Of a DNA stretch of 64,000 nucleotides, positions 56,236-63,964 are shown piece by piece. The stretch is taken from contig JAFWCB010000005.1 of the NCBI GenBank assembly GCA_017537025.1, forward strand, positions 124,001 to 188,000, read 5' to 3'. Position numbers and translations under genes: made by a program. Source of the stretch: Sediminibacterium sp. (GTDB lineage Bacteria > Bacteroidota > Bacteroidia > Chitinophagales > Chitinophagaceae). The notes beneath the pieces are model-generated. The model saw only the letters and a list, made by a program, of their open reading frames with translations, did no database searches and was not told the origin of the DNA. The stretch's first letter is position 1; every line of letters starts with the position of its first letter.

Positions 56236-59200
56236 AAAAGACTTTTGAAAAAAATAATCATTATAGTAATCTTATTTGCAAGCCTAAGCTCGCAAGCCCA
56301 GCGTAGCTATAAACAGAGCAGCGCGCTAAACACCGGCAAATGGGCGAAAATTGCAGTTACCGCAGAAGGCATTTATAAAATTGATGTGGCCCTACTCAAT
56401 ACACTTGGTTTTACTAATACCAATATTCCTTCTTCCAGTATTCAAGTTTTTGGTAATGGCGGAACTATGCTTCCTGAGAATAATGCTACCAACAGAATAG
56501 ACGATCTATTCGAAAACGCCATTTGGATGGAAGATGGTGGAGACGGTATTTTCAATGGTAACGACTATGCATTGTTCTATGCCGGCGGACCTCATCAATG
56601 GCGGTATGATACGGCTTTCTTCTACCAAAAAAATTTATATACCGATACGGCTTACTATTTTATTACACTAGGTGCTAACGGTAAAAGGATTATTGCAAAT
56701 TCTACTAGTGGTACGCCTAACTACATTAGTAATAGCTATACCGATTTATTTGTGTATGAGCCTGCGAATATCAATTTACTCAATAGTGGAAAGCAATGGG
56801 TGGGTGATGTTTTCACGAATAGCTTTGGCGGAATTACCTCCAGAAATTATACGATCAATTGGCCGGGATTGATAAACACAGAACCTATCATCATCAAAAA
56901 CAAATTGATAACAAGAACCATAGGCGCCAGTGCATCTTTTACCATTTCCTCCAACAATCAATTACTCCAAACACTTACCCCACGCAGTGTTTCAGGCGAC
57001 CTGCTAGATGATTATGCTATTGCAACAAAAAGCTATACTGCTTTTAATGCTACTACCCCAAGCCCTACGATTACTATTCAATTCAATAGCACTGCCCTTG
57101 GGGCAACAGGCTGGCTACAACAACTGTTGGTAACGGGAACAAGAAACCTCGCTTTTAGCGGAAACGGGTTTCTTCGCTTTAGAGATCCAAAATCGATCGG
57201 TACTAATAGATTCACGCAATTCAATATTAGCAATGCTCCTTCCGGAACAATCGTTTGGAACATTACGAACCCCCTTATACCTTACTCCCTAAACCTTACA
57301 CCTTCTCCCTCCAACCTACAATTCAGCGACAGTACACAAATCCTACAAAACTACATAGCTTTTACACCGGCCATGGCTACAGCCCCTATTGCACTTGGTA
57401 CTATAGAGAATCAGAACTTACATAATAGCAGAAATATCAATGGCATCATCATTACACATCCATCTTTATTGGCAGCTGCAAATCGTTTAGCCGGTTTTCA
57501 CTCGCAACAATATGGATTAGTTGATTGGGTTATTTCGGCTCCACTTATTTACAATGAGTTTGGAAGCGGACAGCCCGACCCTACAGCAATCAGAGATTTT
57601 ATAAAAATGATCTATGATAGAAATCAATTTTTATCGAATTACCCACCATATATTATTCTTTTCGGCAAATCTTCCTTCGACCCGAAAAATAGAATCTCGA
57701 ATAATTATAATCTAATTCCGGGATGGCAAACCGCCACCTCTTTCAATCAACTTACCAGTACTACTTCAGATGATTATTTTACCATTGTTGGCAATACTGA
57801 AGATATTAATACAGGCTTGCCAAATAGTACTATCAGTATTGGACGGTTCCCGGTTACTACGAATACCGAAGCTATGATGATGGTGAATAAAATTATCAAT
57901 TATCATAGTAATAATACTATTGGTGATTGGAAAAAAGAAGTGATCGTTATTGCCGATGACCAGGATAACAATTTACACCTTACTGATGCTGAAACGATAG
58001 CTCAAACGGCCAGCAACAACAATAATTTCTTACACATACAAAAAATATATTTAGACGCTTTTCCACTCGTTGCAGGAGCCGGCGGCGCCACCTATCCTGC
58101 TGCTAACGAAGCATTGGTAAATGGCTTGCTGCAAGGGGCACTCGTGGCGAATTATAGCGGGCATGGCAATTATCAACGACTTGCACAAGAGGCAGTATTC
58201 AGCAATACAGAGCTAAACAGATTAAATAATAAAAATAAGCTCCCTCTTTTTGTTACAGCCAGTTGCGATTTTGCACCCTATGATGATCCTACTAAAAAAT
58301 CTTTAGGAGAAGCCTTATTATACAACAATGAAAATGGAGCAGTGGGTTTGTTAACCACTACCCGACTGGTTTTTGCAGCTAGTAATACCATTTTAAATAA
58401 ATTTTTTGTAGAACAACTATTCACGAAACAAAATGGCCAATTCGTTTCTCTAGGCGAAGCCGTTCGCTTAGCAAAAAATAAAACGATTACGCAAACAGGT
58501 GATGTGTTGAATAGTAGAAAATTTGCATTACTGGGCGATCCTGCAATGAAGCTCGCTAATCCGCAGTATACCGTTCAACTGCAAACTTTAAATGGACTAG
58601 GATTCAACAGCAGCGATAGTTTAAAAGCAGGAATCAAATATACACTTACGGGTAGTATCATAAATACTAACAATAGCGTCCAACAAAACTTTCAGGGGAT
58701 TTTAGCACTTACTATTTATGATAAGCCACAACAACAGCAAACTCTAGGAAATACAGCAGGTAGTAATAAAGTAAATTTTACGGTACAGGATACGAAATTA
58801 TTTAACGGACAAGCAACGGTACAAAACGGACAATTCAGCATTCAATTCATATTACCGAAAGATATTCGTTTTGGTGCGGGTAATGGATTGATAAGTGCTT
58901 ATGCTAGCGCAACCAATAATACAGATGCAGGATCAGCCTATTCTATTAATATCAGCAATACAAGTTTCTTCAATAATAACGATACGCGTGGTCCGGATAT
59001 TCAGTTATTTCTAAATGATAGTTTATTTAAACCTGGCGGACTAACCCATGAAAACCCTATACTGATTGCTAAACTTTCAGATAGTTCAGGTATTAATGCC
59101 ACTGGTAATAGTATCGGTCATGATATTGTACTTACGATCGACGGCGATATTCGCAATAGTATCGTAGTAAATAATTTTTATACGGCCGATATAGACAGCT

Positions 59201-59637
59201 ATCAGAAAGGCTCCATTAGGTTTCAACTACCTACTTTAACCACGGGATGGCATTCGATCAAGTTAAAAGCCTGGGATATATTGAATAATTCGAATGAATC
59301 AACCCTCTCTTTTTTGGTTTCACCACAAGAAAAACTAGAGATCAGGGAATTACGCAATTTCCCAAACCCTTTTAATTCCGGAACCACTTTTTCATTTGAG
59401 CATAATCAGCCAAATACCAATTTGGAGGTAGAAATACAGATTGTAAATGCCTCGGGGCAACTAGTAAAGAAAATAGCGAGAACCCTTACCAGCAATGGCA
59501 CTCGGCTAGCCTCACTTTACTGGCAAGGGGATACAGATAATGGAAGAAAATTAGGCCACGGAATGTATTTTTATCGTATCATTGTACAAGCAGCAGGGCA
59601 ACAAAAACAACTCGCCCAACGTTTACTGCTTCAATAA
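56233..59637 (+). CDS. porU: Type IX secretion system sortase PorU (C25 peptidase)
   Basis: PorU cleaves the C-terminal domain of T9SS cargo at the cell surface and attaches it to anionic LPS in P. gingivalis. The 1134 residues start with a signal peptide (1-22, SQAQ), then an N-terminal beta domain and a Peptidase_C25 domain with YSGHG (catalytic His644) and TASCDF (catalytic Cys678). The C-terminal FlgD-like/T9SS-type beta domain starts near 1035 (ELRNFPNPFN). No ATG is available: the first in-frame Met after the leader is about residue 83, so TTG at 56233 or 56245 must be used if the sequence is right. porV follows. Confidence 0.93.
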   Translation: MKRLLKKIIIIVILFASLSSQAQRSYKQSSALNTGKWAKIAVTAEGIYKIDVALLNTLGFTNTNIPSSSIQVFGNGGTMLPENNATNRIDDLFENAIWMEDGGDGIFNGNDYALFYAGGPHQWRYDTAFFYQKNLYTDTAYYFITLGANGKRIIANSTSGTPNYISNSYTDLFVYEPANINLLNSGKQWVGDVFTNSFGGITSRNYTINWPGLINTEPIIIKNKLITRTIGASASFTISSNNQLLQTLTPRSVSGDLLDDYAIATKSYTAFNATTPSPTITIQFNSTALGATGWLQQLLVTGTRNLAFSGNGFLRFRDPKSIGTNRFTQFNISNAPSGTIVWNITNPLIPYSLNLTPSPSNLQFSDSTQILQNYIAFTPAMATAPIALGTIENQNLHNSRNINGIIITHPSLLAAANRLAGFHSQQYGLVDWVISAPLIYNEFGSGQPDPTAIRDFIKMIYDRNQFLSNYPPYIILFGKSSFDPKNRISNNYNLIPGWQTATSFNQLTSTTSDDYFTIVGNTEDINTGLPNSTISIGRFPVTTNTEAMMMVNKIINYHSNNTIGDWKKEVIVIADDQDNNLHLTDAETIAQTASNNNNFLHIQKIYLDAFPLVAGAGGATYPAANEALVNGLLQGALVANYSGHGNYQRLAQEAVFSNTELNRLNNKNKLPLFVTASCDFAPYDDPTKKSLGEALLYNNENGAVGLLTTTRLVFAASNTILNKFFVEQLFTKQNGQFVSLGEAVRLAKNKTITQTGDVLNSRKFALLGDPAMKLANPQYTVQLQTLNGLGFNSSDSLKAGIKYTLTGSIINTNNSVQQNFQGILALTIYDKPQQQQTLGNTAGSNKVNFTVQDTKLFNGQATVQNGQFSIQFILPKDIRFGAGNGLISAYASATNNTDAGSAYSINISNTSFFNNNDTRGPDIQLFLNDSLFKPGGLTHENPILIAKLSDSSGINATGNSIGHDIVLTIDGDIRNSIVVNNFYTADIDSYQKGSIRFQLPTLTTGWHSIKLKAWDILNNSNESTLSFLVSPQEKLEIRELRNFPNPFNSGTTFSFEHNQPNTNLEVEIQIVNASGQLVKKIARTLTSNGTRLASLYWQGDTDNGRKLGHGMYFYRIIVQAAGQQKQLAQRLLLQ

Positions 59638-59679
59638 ACAGCACTGAATGGAATAATTCTACGCGAAAGTATCTTAGGT

Positions 59680-59762
59680 TAAAGGAAATAGGTTATAGGT
59701 TAAAGTAAGAACATTCTTTACTTAACTTTCTTCTGTTACCTATTATCTATAGCCTATTACCT
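59680..59762. repeat. ATAGG / CCTAT inverted word array between porU and porV
   Basis: Forward words (AAATAGGTTATAGGTTAAAG) face reverse words (TTACCTATTATCTATAGCC), with AAGTAA...TTACTT closing the centre. This is a potential hairpin of about 80 nt. The word is shared with 4606-4645. Confidence 0.7.
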
Positions 59763-59777
59763 TTTAAACACAATCGT

Positions 59778-60911
59778 ATGAAGAAAATACTAATAGCTGT
59801 TTCTTTTTTAAGTGTTTGTATTTTAACAAAAGCGCAAACCGATTCTATCAATATTGTATCTACCGCTGTTCCGTTTTTACGGATTTCACCTGACGCACGT
59901 GCAGGCGGTATGGGAGATGCAGCCATTGCGACTGCTCCGGAAGCCAATGCTGCTTTCTGGAATTTATCGAAAGTAATTTTTGCTAAAAAACGTACCGGTA
60001 TTGCCCTGAATTATACGCCATGGTTGCGCGATTTAGGCTTGAATGATGTGTATTTAGCCAGCATGGCTGCGTATCATAAACTAGATGAAACAAGTGCTAT
60101 TTCTACCTCTATGCGTTTCTTCAGTTTAGGGAATATTCAACTTACCGATTTCTCCGGAAATGTATTAAACACAGTACGCCCAAGCGAATTTTCCATCGAT
60201 GGTGGTTATACCCGTGCATTGAGTGAAAAATTAAGTGTAGCTGTTGCCTTACGCTATATTAACTCTCGGTTAGTTACCGGAGATGTTGGTACCGGTGTAG
60301 TATATCGTGCAGGTAATGCAGTAGCGGGTGATGTTTCTTTATTCTATAATGGGAGAAATACGGATGATGTGGGCTTTACAGCCGGTTTAACCGTTTCTAA
60401 CCTAGGAACAAAAATTGGTTATACAAATGATGCGCGTAACAGAGACTTCTTACCGGCTAATATGGGCATAGGCTTTGGATACACTACTGCTTTAGGAGCC
60501 AACAGTAAACTAACTTTTGCTTTAGATATCAATAAATTGTTAGTACCTGCCGCCCCTCTTGCCACGGGTAATTTCAGTACCGATTCCGCCAACCTCGCCA
60601 ATTATAGAAGTACGGGTGTATTTTCCAGCTATACTAAATCATTCGCAGATGGTACCAGCTTGAGTAAATCCTTACAAAGTTCTATCGGATTAGAATATAA
60701 TTATGAAGATAAATTCTTTTTAAGAGCGGGTTATTTTTATGAAGATAAAACACGCGGTAATCGTAGATCTTTCACTGCAGGTGCAGGTTTTAATCTCGAC
60801 TTTATGACGGTGAACGTTTCTTATCTGGTACCTTCAGGTAGTGGCGTAACCCGCAATCCATTGAGTAATACCTTACGTATTGGATTGGTATTTAATTTGG
60901 GAGATGAGTAG
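59778..60911 (+). CDS. porV: Type IX secretion outer-membrane protein PorV
   Basis: A 377-residue FadL-like barrel with a signal peptide (1-19, TKA|Q) and the PorV opening block ISPDARAGGMGDAAIATAPE, then AFWNLSKV and YTPWLRDLGLNDVYLASMAA. It ends with a strand NTLRIGLVFNLGDE. PorV shuttles cargo from the SprA translocon to the PorU attachment complex. It lies 140 bp after porU in the same direction; the gap contains a word array, so it may have separate expression. Confidence 0.95.
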   Translation: MKKILIAVSFLSVCILTKAQTDSINIVSTAVPFLRISPDARAGGMGDAAIATAPEANAAFWNLSKVIFAKKRTGIALNYTPWLRDLGLNDVYLASMAAYHKLDETSAISTSMRFFSLGNIQLTDFSGNVLNTVRPSEFSIDGGYTRALSEKLSVAVALRYINSRLVTGDVGTGVVYRAGNAVAGDVSLFYNGRNTDDVGFTAGLTVSNLGTKIGYTNDARNRDFLPANMGIGFGYTTALGANSKLTFALDINKLLVPAAPLATGNFSTDSANLANYRSTGVFSSYTKSFADGTSLSKSLQSSIGLEYNYEDKFFLRAGYFYEDKTRGNRRSFTAGAGFNLDFMTVNVSYLVPSGSGVTRNPLSNTLRIGLVFNLGDE

Positions 60912-60915
60912 CAAT

Positions 60916-61005
60916 TTGTTAGTGGTTAGTGCATAGTGATTAGTGGATAGTGAAGAGATACCTATTCCCTACTACACACTACTCACTACTCACTTGTCAC
61001 TACTC
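60916..61005. repeat. TAGTG / CACTA inverted word array between porV and murF
   Basis: About five degenerate copies of NNTAGTG (60916-60955) are followed by reverse-complement copies (ACTACACACTACTCACTACT, 60970-61000) that run into the 3' end of murF. The array lies between convergent genes, where a bidirectional terminator would be expected. Confidence 0.75.
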
Positions 61006-62269
61006 TCTCCATACCAATCCCTCTCGAACCTTTAATGAGTATGTGCACATCATGAAAATCTTGTGCTATAAGCCATTGACGGGCTTCTTCTGCATTCGAA
61101 AGATAGGTAAAGCTATGTTTGATTTTTTCAAAATCGCCGCCAACCAATACCACTGCTTTCCACGAATATTGATCTATTAACTGAATGAGCGCTTGATGCT
61201 CTGCTAAACTCTCTTCACCCAATTCTTTCATAGCTCCTAACATCAATATTTTCGCCGGAGCATGCATGGCTGCGAAATTTTCTATCGCTACTTTCATGCT
61301 GGAAGGATTGGCGTTGTAAGCATCTAGAATAATATGATTACCCTTATGTTCCAGCAGTTGAGATCTGCTATTAGACGGCGTGTAGGATTCAATAGCGTTT
61401 ACAATTTTTTCATCCGGCACGCCAAAATATTTACCGATGGTAGCTGCGCAAAGTACATTTGGTAAATTATAGTCTCCCACCAATTTTGTTTTGATAAGCT
61501 TAGCATCTAAACCCTTTGTTATTGCCACTTGCAGAAAAGGCTCCCGAGCTGCAACAGTGCCTTGTATAAGCCCTGTTGATTGTCCGTACCAAACTTTATT
61601 TTCTATACCGTCACTCATAGGTTTTAAATAATCATAATCATCGTAGATAAAAATAGTTCCGTGCGCTGCACGAATAAAATCGTAGAGTTCTCCCTTTCCT
61701 TTTCTAACTCCTTCTATACCACCAAAGCCTTCTAAATGAGCTTTACCCGTATTGGTGATAACACCATGTGTAGGTAGTGTGTACGCACAATAGCCGGCAA
61801 TTTCTTTTTGGTGATTAGCACCCATTTCTATGACAGCCATGGCCGCATCTTGTCCTACGCGTAGGATTGTTAGCGGTACGCCAATATGATTATTCAGATT
61901 ACCTTCTGTAGTGTATGTTTTAAAATGGGATGATAGTACTGCTGCAATTAATTCTTTACTGGTAGTTTTACCATTACTGCCCGTAATAGCGATAAAAGGA
62001 ATTTGAAATTGTTGCCGGTGGTATTTGGCTAATGCCTGTAGTGTATGTAAGCAATCATCTACCAAAATACATTTTTCGTTTACAACTGCTGTAGCCTCAT
62101 CTACTACCGCATAAGCAGCACCTGCATTAAGGGCTTGCTGTGCGAATAAATTGCCATTAAAGTTGGGGCCTTTGAGTGCAAAAAAAATATCGCCTGGTTT
62201 CAGTTTTCGAGTATCTGTTTGTACGGATTTTTTTTCTAGGAATTTTTTATAGAGATCTTCGATAATCAT
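60986..62269 (-). CDS. murF: UDP-N-acetylmuramoyl-tripeptide--D-alanyl-D-alanine ligase
   Basis: Adds D-Ala-D-Ala to the muramoyl tripeptide using ATP, the last cytoplasmic step of peptidoglycan precursor synthesis. The 427 residues hold an N-terminal UDP-binding domain (SVQTDTRKLKPGDIFFALKG), the ATP P-loop ITGSNGKTTSK (95-105), VIEMGANHQKEIAGY, DAYNANPSSM and LMLGAMKELG. The length (about 430-450 expected) is normal. The last residues are encoded by DNA overlapping the TAGTG/CACTA array. Synteny with gldJ, porU and porV is conserved in Bacteroidota. Confidence 0.96.
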   Translation of the reverse strand: MIIEDLYKKFLEKKSVQTDTRKLKPGDIFFALKGPNFNGNLFAQQALNAGAAYAVVDEATAVVNEKCILVDDCLHTLQALAKYHRQQFQIPFIAITGSNGKTTSKELIAAVLSSHFKTYTTEGNLNNHIGVPLTILRVGQDAAMAVIEMGANHQKEIAGYCAYTLPTHGVITNTGKAHLEGFGGIEGVRKGKGELYDFIRAAHGTIFIYDDYDYLKPMSDGIENKVWYGQSTGLIQGTVAAREPFLQVAITKGLDAKLIKTKLVGDYNLPNVLCAATIGKYFGVPDEKIVNAIESYTPSNSRSQLLEHKGNHIILDAYNANPSSMKVAIENFAAMHAPAKILMLGAMKELGEESLAEHQALIQLIDQYSWKAVVLVGGDFEKIKHSFTYLSNAEEARQWLIAQDFHDVHILIKGSRGIGMERVVTSE

Positions 62270-62273
62270 GTTT

Positions 62274-62298
62274 CAAATATACTTTTTTTTGCAAATGC
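62274..62298 (-). promoter_or_regulatory. GCATTTGCA / TAnnTTTG composite upstream of murF
   Basis: On the minus strand GCATTTGCA (62290-62298), 8 nt, TATATTTG (62274-62281), then only 4 nt to the murF ATG at 62269. If this box is used, the mRNA would be leaderless or nearly so. Confidence 0.45.
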
Positions 62299-62992
62299 CT
62301 TTTTTTAAACCTATCCTGCCTCTTTAGGGCTACACATGTTCTTTCAAAAACTCCGTTTTTGGATAATTTATGCCCTTTTTTCCTTGAACTTCCCTTCCAG
62401 GGTTTTAGCCCCGCTCAAGCTGGGCGATTCATCTTGCCCTTTTTTTGCTTGATCAAAAAAAGGGCGAAAAAAAATCAAGGCAGGCCTGAACGCTCCGCGC
62501 AGCCTGCCTTCCCTCCCGCCATTCTATGGTATTTTAGTTTACTACATGTATATTCTTCTTCAACAGTTGCTCCTTCGCTCCGCTTCGGAGGATATTTTGA
62601 AAAGTTGGTTTTGCAACGGCATTAAATAAAAAGAGTAAAGCAGAAAGACTGAATGAGCGTGGAAAAAATCTAATCAGCCATAGCTCCTTAGCCTTTATAA
62701 AAATACGGCCTCTGTAAAATAGCGTTAACAAATTTTAGCAGTGAGGCGTTAGCAACGAATGTTGTTTGAGTGAGCCGCAGGCGAATGAGTTTCATTCGTT
62801 GTAGCCGAACAATAAAATTTGCGCTATTTTACAGCAGCCTTGATTTTTTTTCGCCCTTTTTTTGATCAAGCAAAAAAAGGGCAAGAAGAATCGCCCCGCC
62901 TGAGGCGGGGCTAAAAACCCCGAAAGGGAAGTTCAAGGAAAAAAGGGCATAAGCTACCCAAAGGCGGAGCCTTTGAGAAAAAAGCATTTGCA
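62290..62992. repeat. Modular palindromic element D (bounded by TGCAAATGC / GCATTTGCA)
   Basis: About 700 bp between murF and the small membrane protein; the longest copy. Its ends are exact inverted 9-mers (62290-62298 and 62984-62992). Core 2 is at 62475-62510 and core 1 at 62558-62593, in the orientation of C. It carries an extra GCCCCGCTCAAGCTGGGC module on the left. From about 62660 to 62850 a unique module replaces the one in C (CTGTAAAATAGCG ... CGCTATTTTACAG arms). The right part GCCCTTTTTTTGATCAAGC ... AAAAAAAGGGC is shared with C. The remaining bases to 63073 hold only a small AGGTATAAATACCT palindrome. Confidence 0.85.
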
Positions 62993-63073
62993 TATAGAAT
63001 ATCCGTTAAAGAAATAAGAATTCAGGTATAAATACCTAATAAAATAAATAAAAGATATATCTAGCTTTACATT

Positions 63074-63334
63074 ATGACACAGATAACTAAAATTCAATTC
63101 ATACAAACTTTATTACCAAAGATTGGTACCAAAGAAACTGAAACAATGGTAAACTATATTGACCATAGCATTGAACTGAATAATGAAGAGATATGCAAAA
63201 AATTAGCCACAAAAGATGACTTGAATAAATTGGAGCTTCGAGTTGTTGAAATGAAAACAGATATGATAAAATGGGTTTTCAGTGTTTTCGTTGTACTAAT
63301 GGTTGCAATAATCGGTCTATATATAAAAAAATAA
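63074..63334 (+). CDS. Small coiled-coil membrane protein (DUF1640/CCDC90-like)
   Basis: An 86-residue protein: a helical N-terminus, KLATKDDLNKLELRVVEMK (43-61) as a short coiled coil, and one C-terminal membrane helix (about 66-84) ending in KK. This matches the small bacterial DUF1640-like proteins of unknown role. They often occur near mobile or defence genes but also alone. It ends exactly where the convergent DUF983 gene ends, with no spacer. Confidence 0.7.
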   Translation: MTQITKIQFIQTLLPKIGTKETETMVNYIDHSIELNNEEICKKLATKDDLNKLELRVVEMKTDMIKWVFSVFVVLMVAIIGLYIKK

Positions 63335-63781
63335 TTACCAATTATTTGCCTGCTCCTTATTCACCCGCTCAGGCTGCTCTACTTCATGTTCGCGCCATTG
63401 CGGATCATAAGATACAAACCAACTCAACCATAGAACACGCGCATATCGCATAATAATAGGCTGCATTAAAATCAGCAGAATAATGTTTGCTCCTAACCAA
63501 TAGAAAATTCTATTATCATCAATCTTAAAAGACAATCCGATCAATACTTTCCATGCAATAAATGTAGCAACAGATATGGCTATCGTTAAAGCATAGCTAA
63601 CATAGCCGGTACCATAATAAAAGCCCACTTCAATTTCTGTAGGCTGTTTACATACCGGACATTCGACATGCATATCCATATTCTCTTTAGAAAAACTGTA
63701 CTTAAACGGATGTTTGTATATTTTTCCCTCTCTGCATCTTGGGCAGCGTGCTTGAAAGGTTGAAAGCAGATAATTTATCAT
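63335..63781 (-). CDS. DUF983 family membrane protein
   Basis: A 148-residue protein with two CxxC pairs (Cys13/Cys16 and Cys41/Cys44; CPRC and CPVC) that form a zinc-ribbon-like head, GFYYGTGYVSYALT, and two to three membrane helices. This is the DUF983 pattern. The function is unknown; some members have been linked by neighbourhood to respiratory chain assembly, which is not supported here. A TACCTTTG box lies 10 nt upstream of the ATG. Confidence 0.88.
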   Translation of the reverse strand: MINYLLSTFQARCPRCREGKIYKHPFKYSFSKENMDMHVECPVCKQPTEIEVGFYYGTGYVSYALTIAISVATFIAWKVLIGLSFKIDDNRIFYWLGANIILLILMQPIIMRYARVLWLSWFVSYDPQWREHEVEQPERVNKEQANNW

Positions 63782-63791
63782 TGGAATGATA

Positions 63792-63799
63792 CAAAGGTA
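63792..63799 (-). promoter_or_regulatory. Possible -7 box of the DUF983 gene (TAnnTTTG)
   Basis: The minus strand reads TACCTTTG 10 nt before the ATG at 63781, the same word and nearly the same spacing as at dut. No -33 TTG was found at 19-21 nt. Confidence 0.3.
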
Positions 63800-63876
63800 A
63801 AAAATCCTCCAAGCTTCTGTTGTATTATTTTCAGATGATGTTACCAGATCGTAACCTAATTGCTATAAAAAATGGA

Positions 63877-63906
63877 AGGCCGGGGTAGAAACCCCAGCCT
63901 GTTTTT
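63877..63906. terminator. Rho-independent terminator-like hairpin
   Basis: GGCCGGGGT and ACCCCAGCC (63878-63899) pair with one bulge. A T5 tract follows on the plus strand (63902-63906) and a T6 tract on the minus strand (complement of 63867-63872), so it could end transcription either way. Confidence 0.7.
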
Positions 63907-63933
63907 AATCCGTACCCTATGAAAACAGAGATA

Positions 63934-63964
63934 ACGGCAACCGGTGGGGTAGCACCGCTGCCGT
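63934..63964. other. Strong hairpin near the right edge
   Basis: ACGGCA/TGCCGT outer stem and CGGTG/CACCG inner stem around GGGTAG. Just beyond it, on the minus strand, a frame reading MIMMNKNEN ends at 63970-63972. This could be the 3' end of a longer gene or a leader peptide; the window stops too soon to tell. A 16-codon plus-strand frame from 63919 spans the hairpin and is probably chance. Confidence 0.55.

Noticed and set aside
62359..62625. Open frames inside the large elements (for example 62359-62625, 53596-53838, 55877-56128, 51278-51478) with similar peptides
   Set aside because: They share peptides only because the element DNA is repeated. They lie in different frames and strands, have no start context, and break in some copies, so they are not genes.
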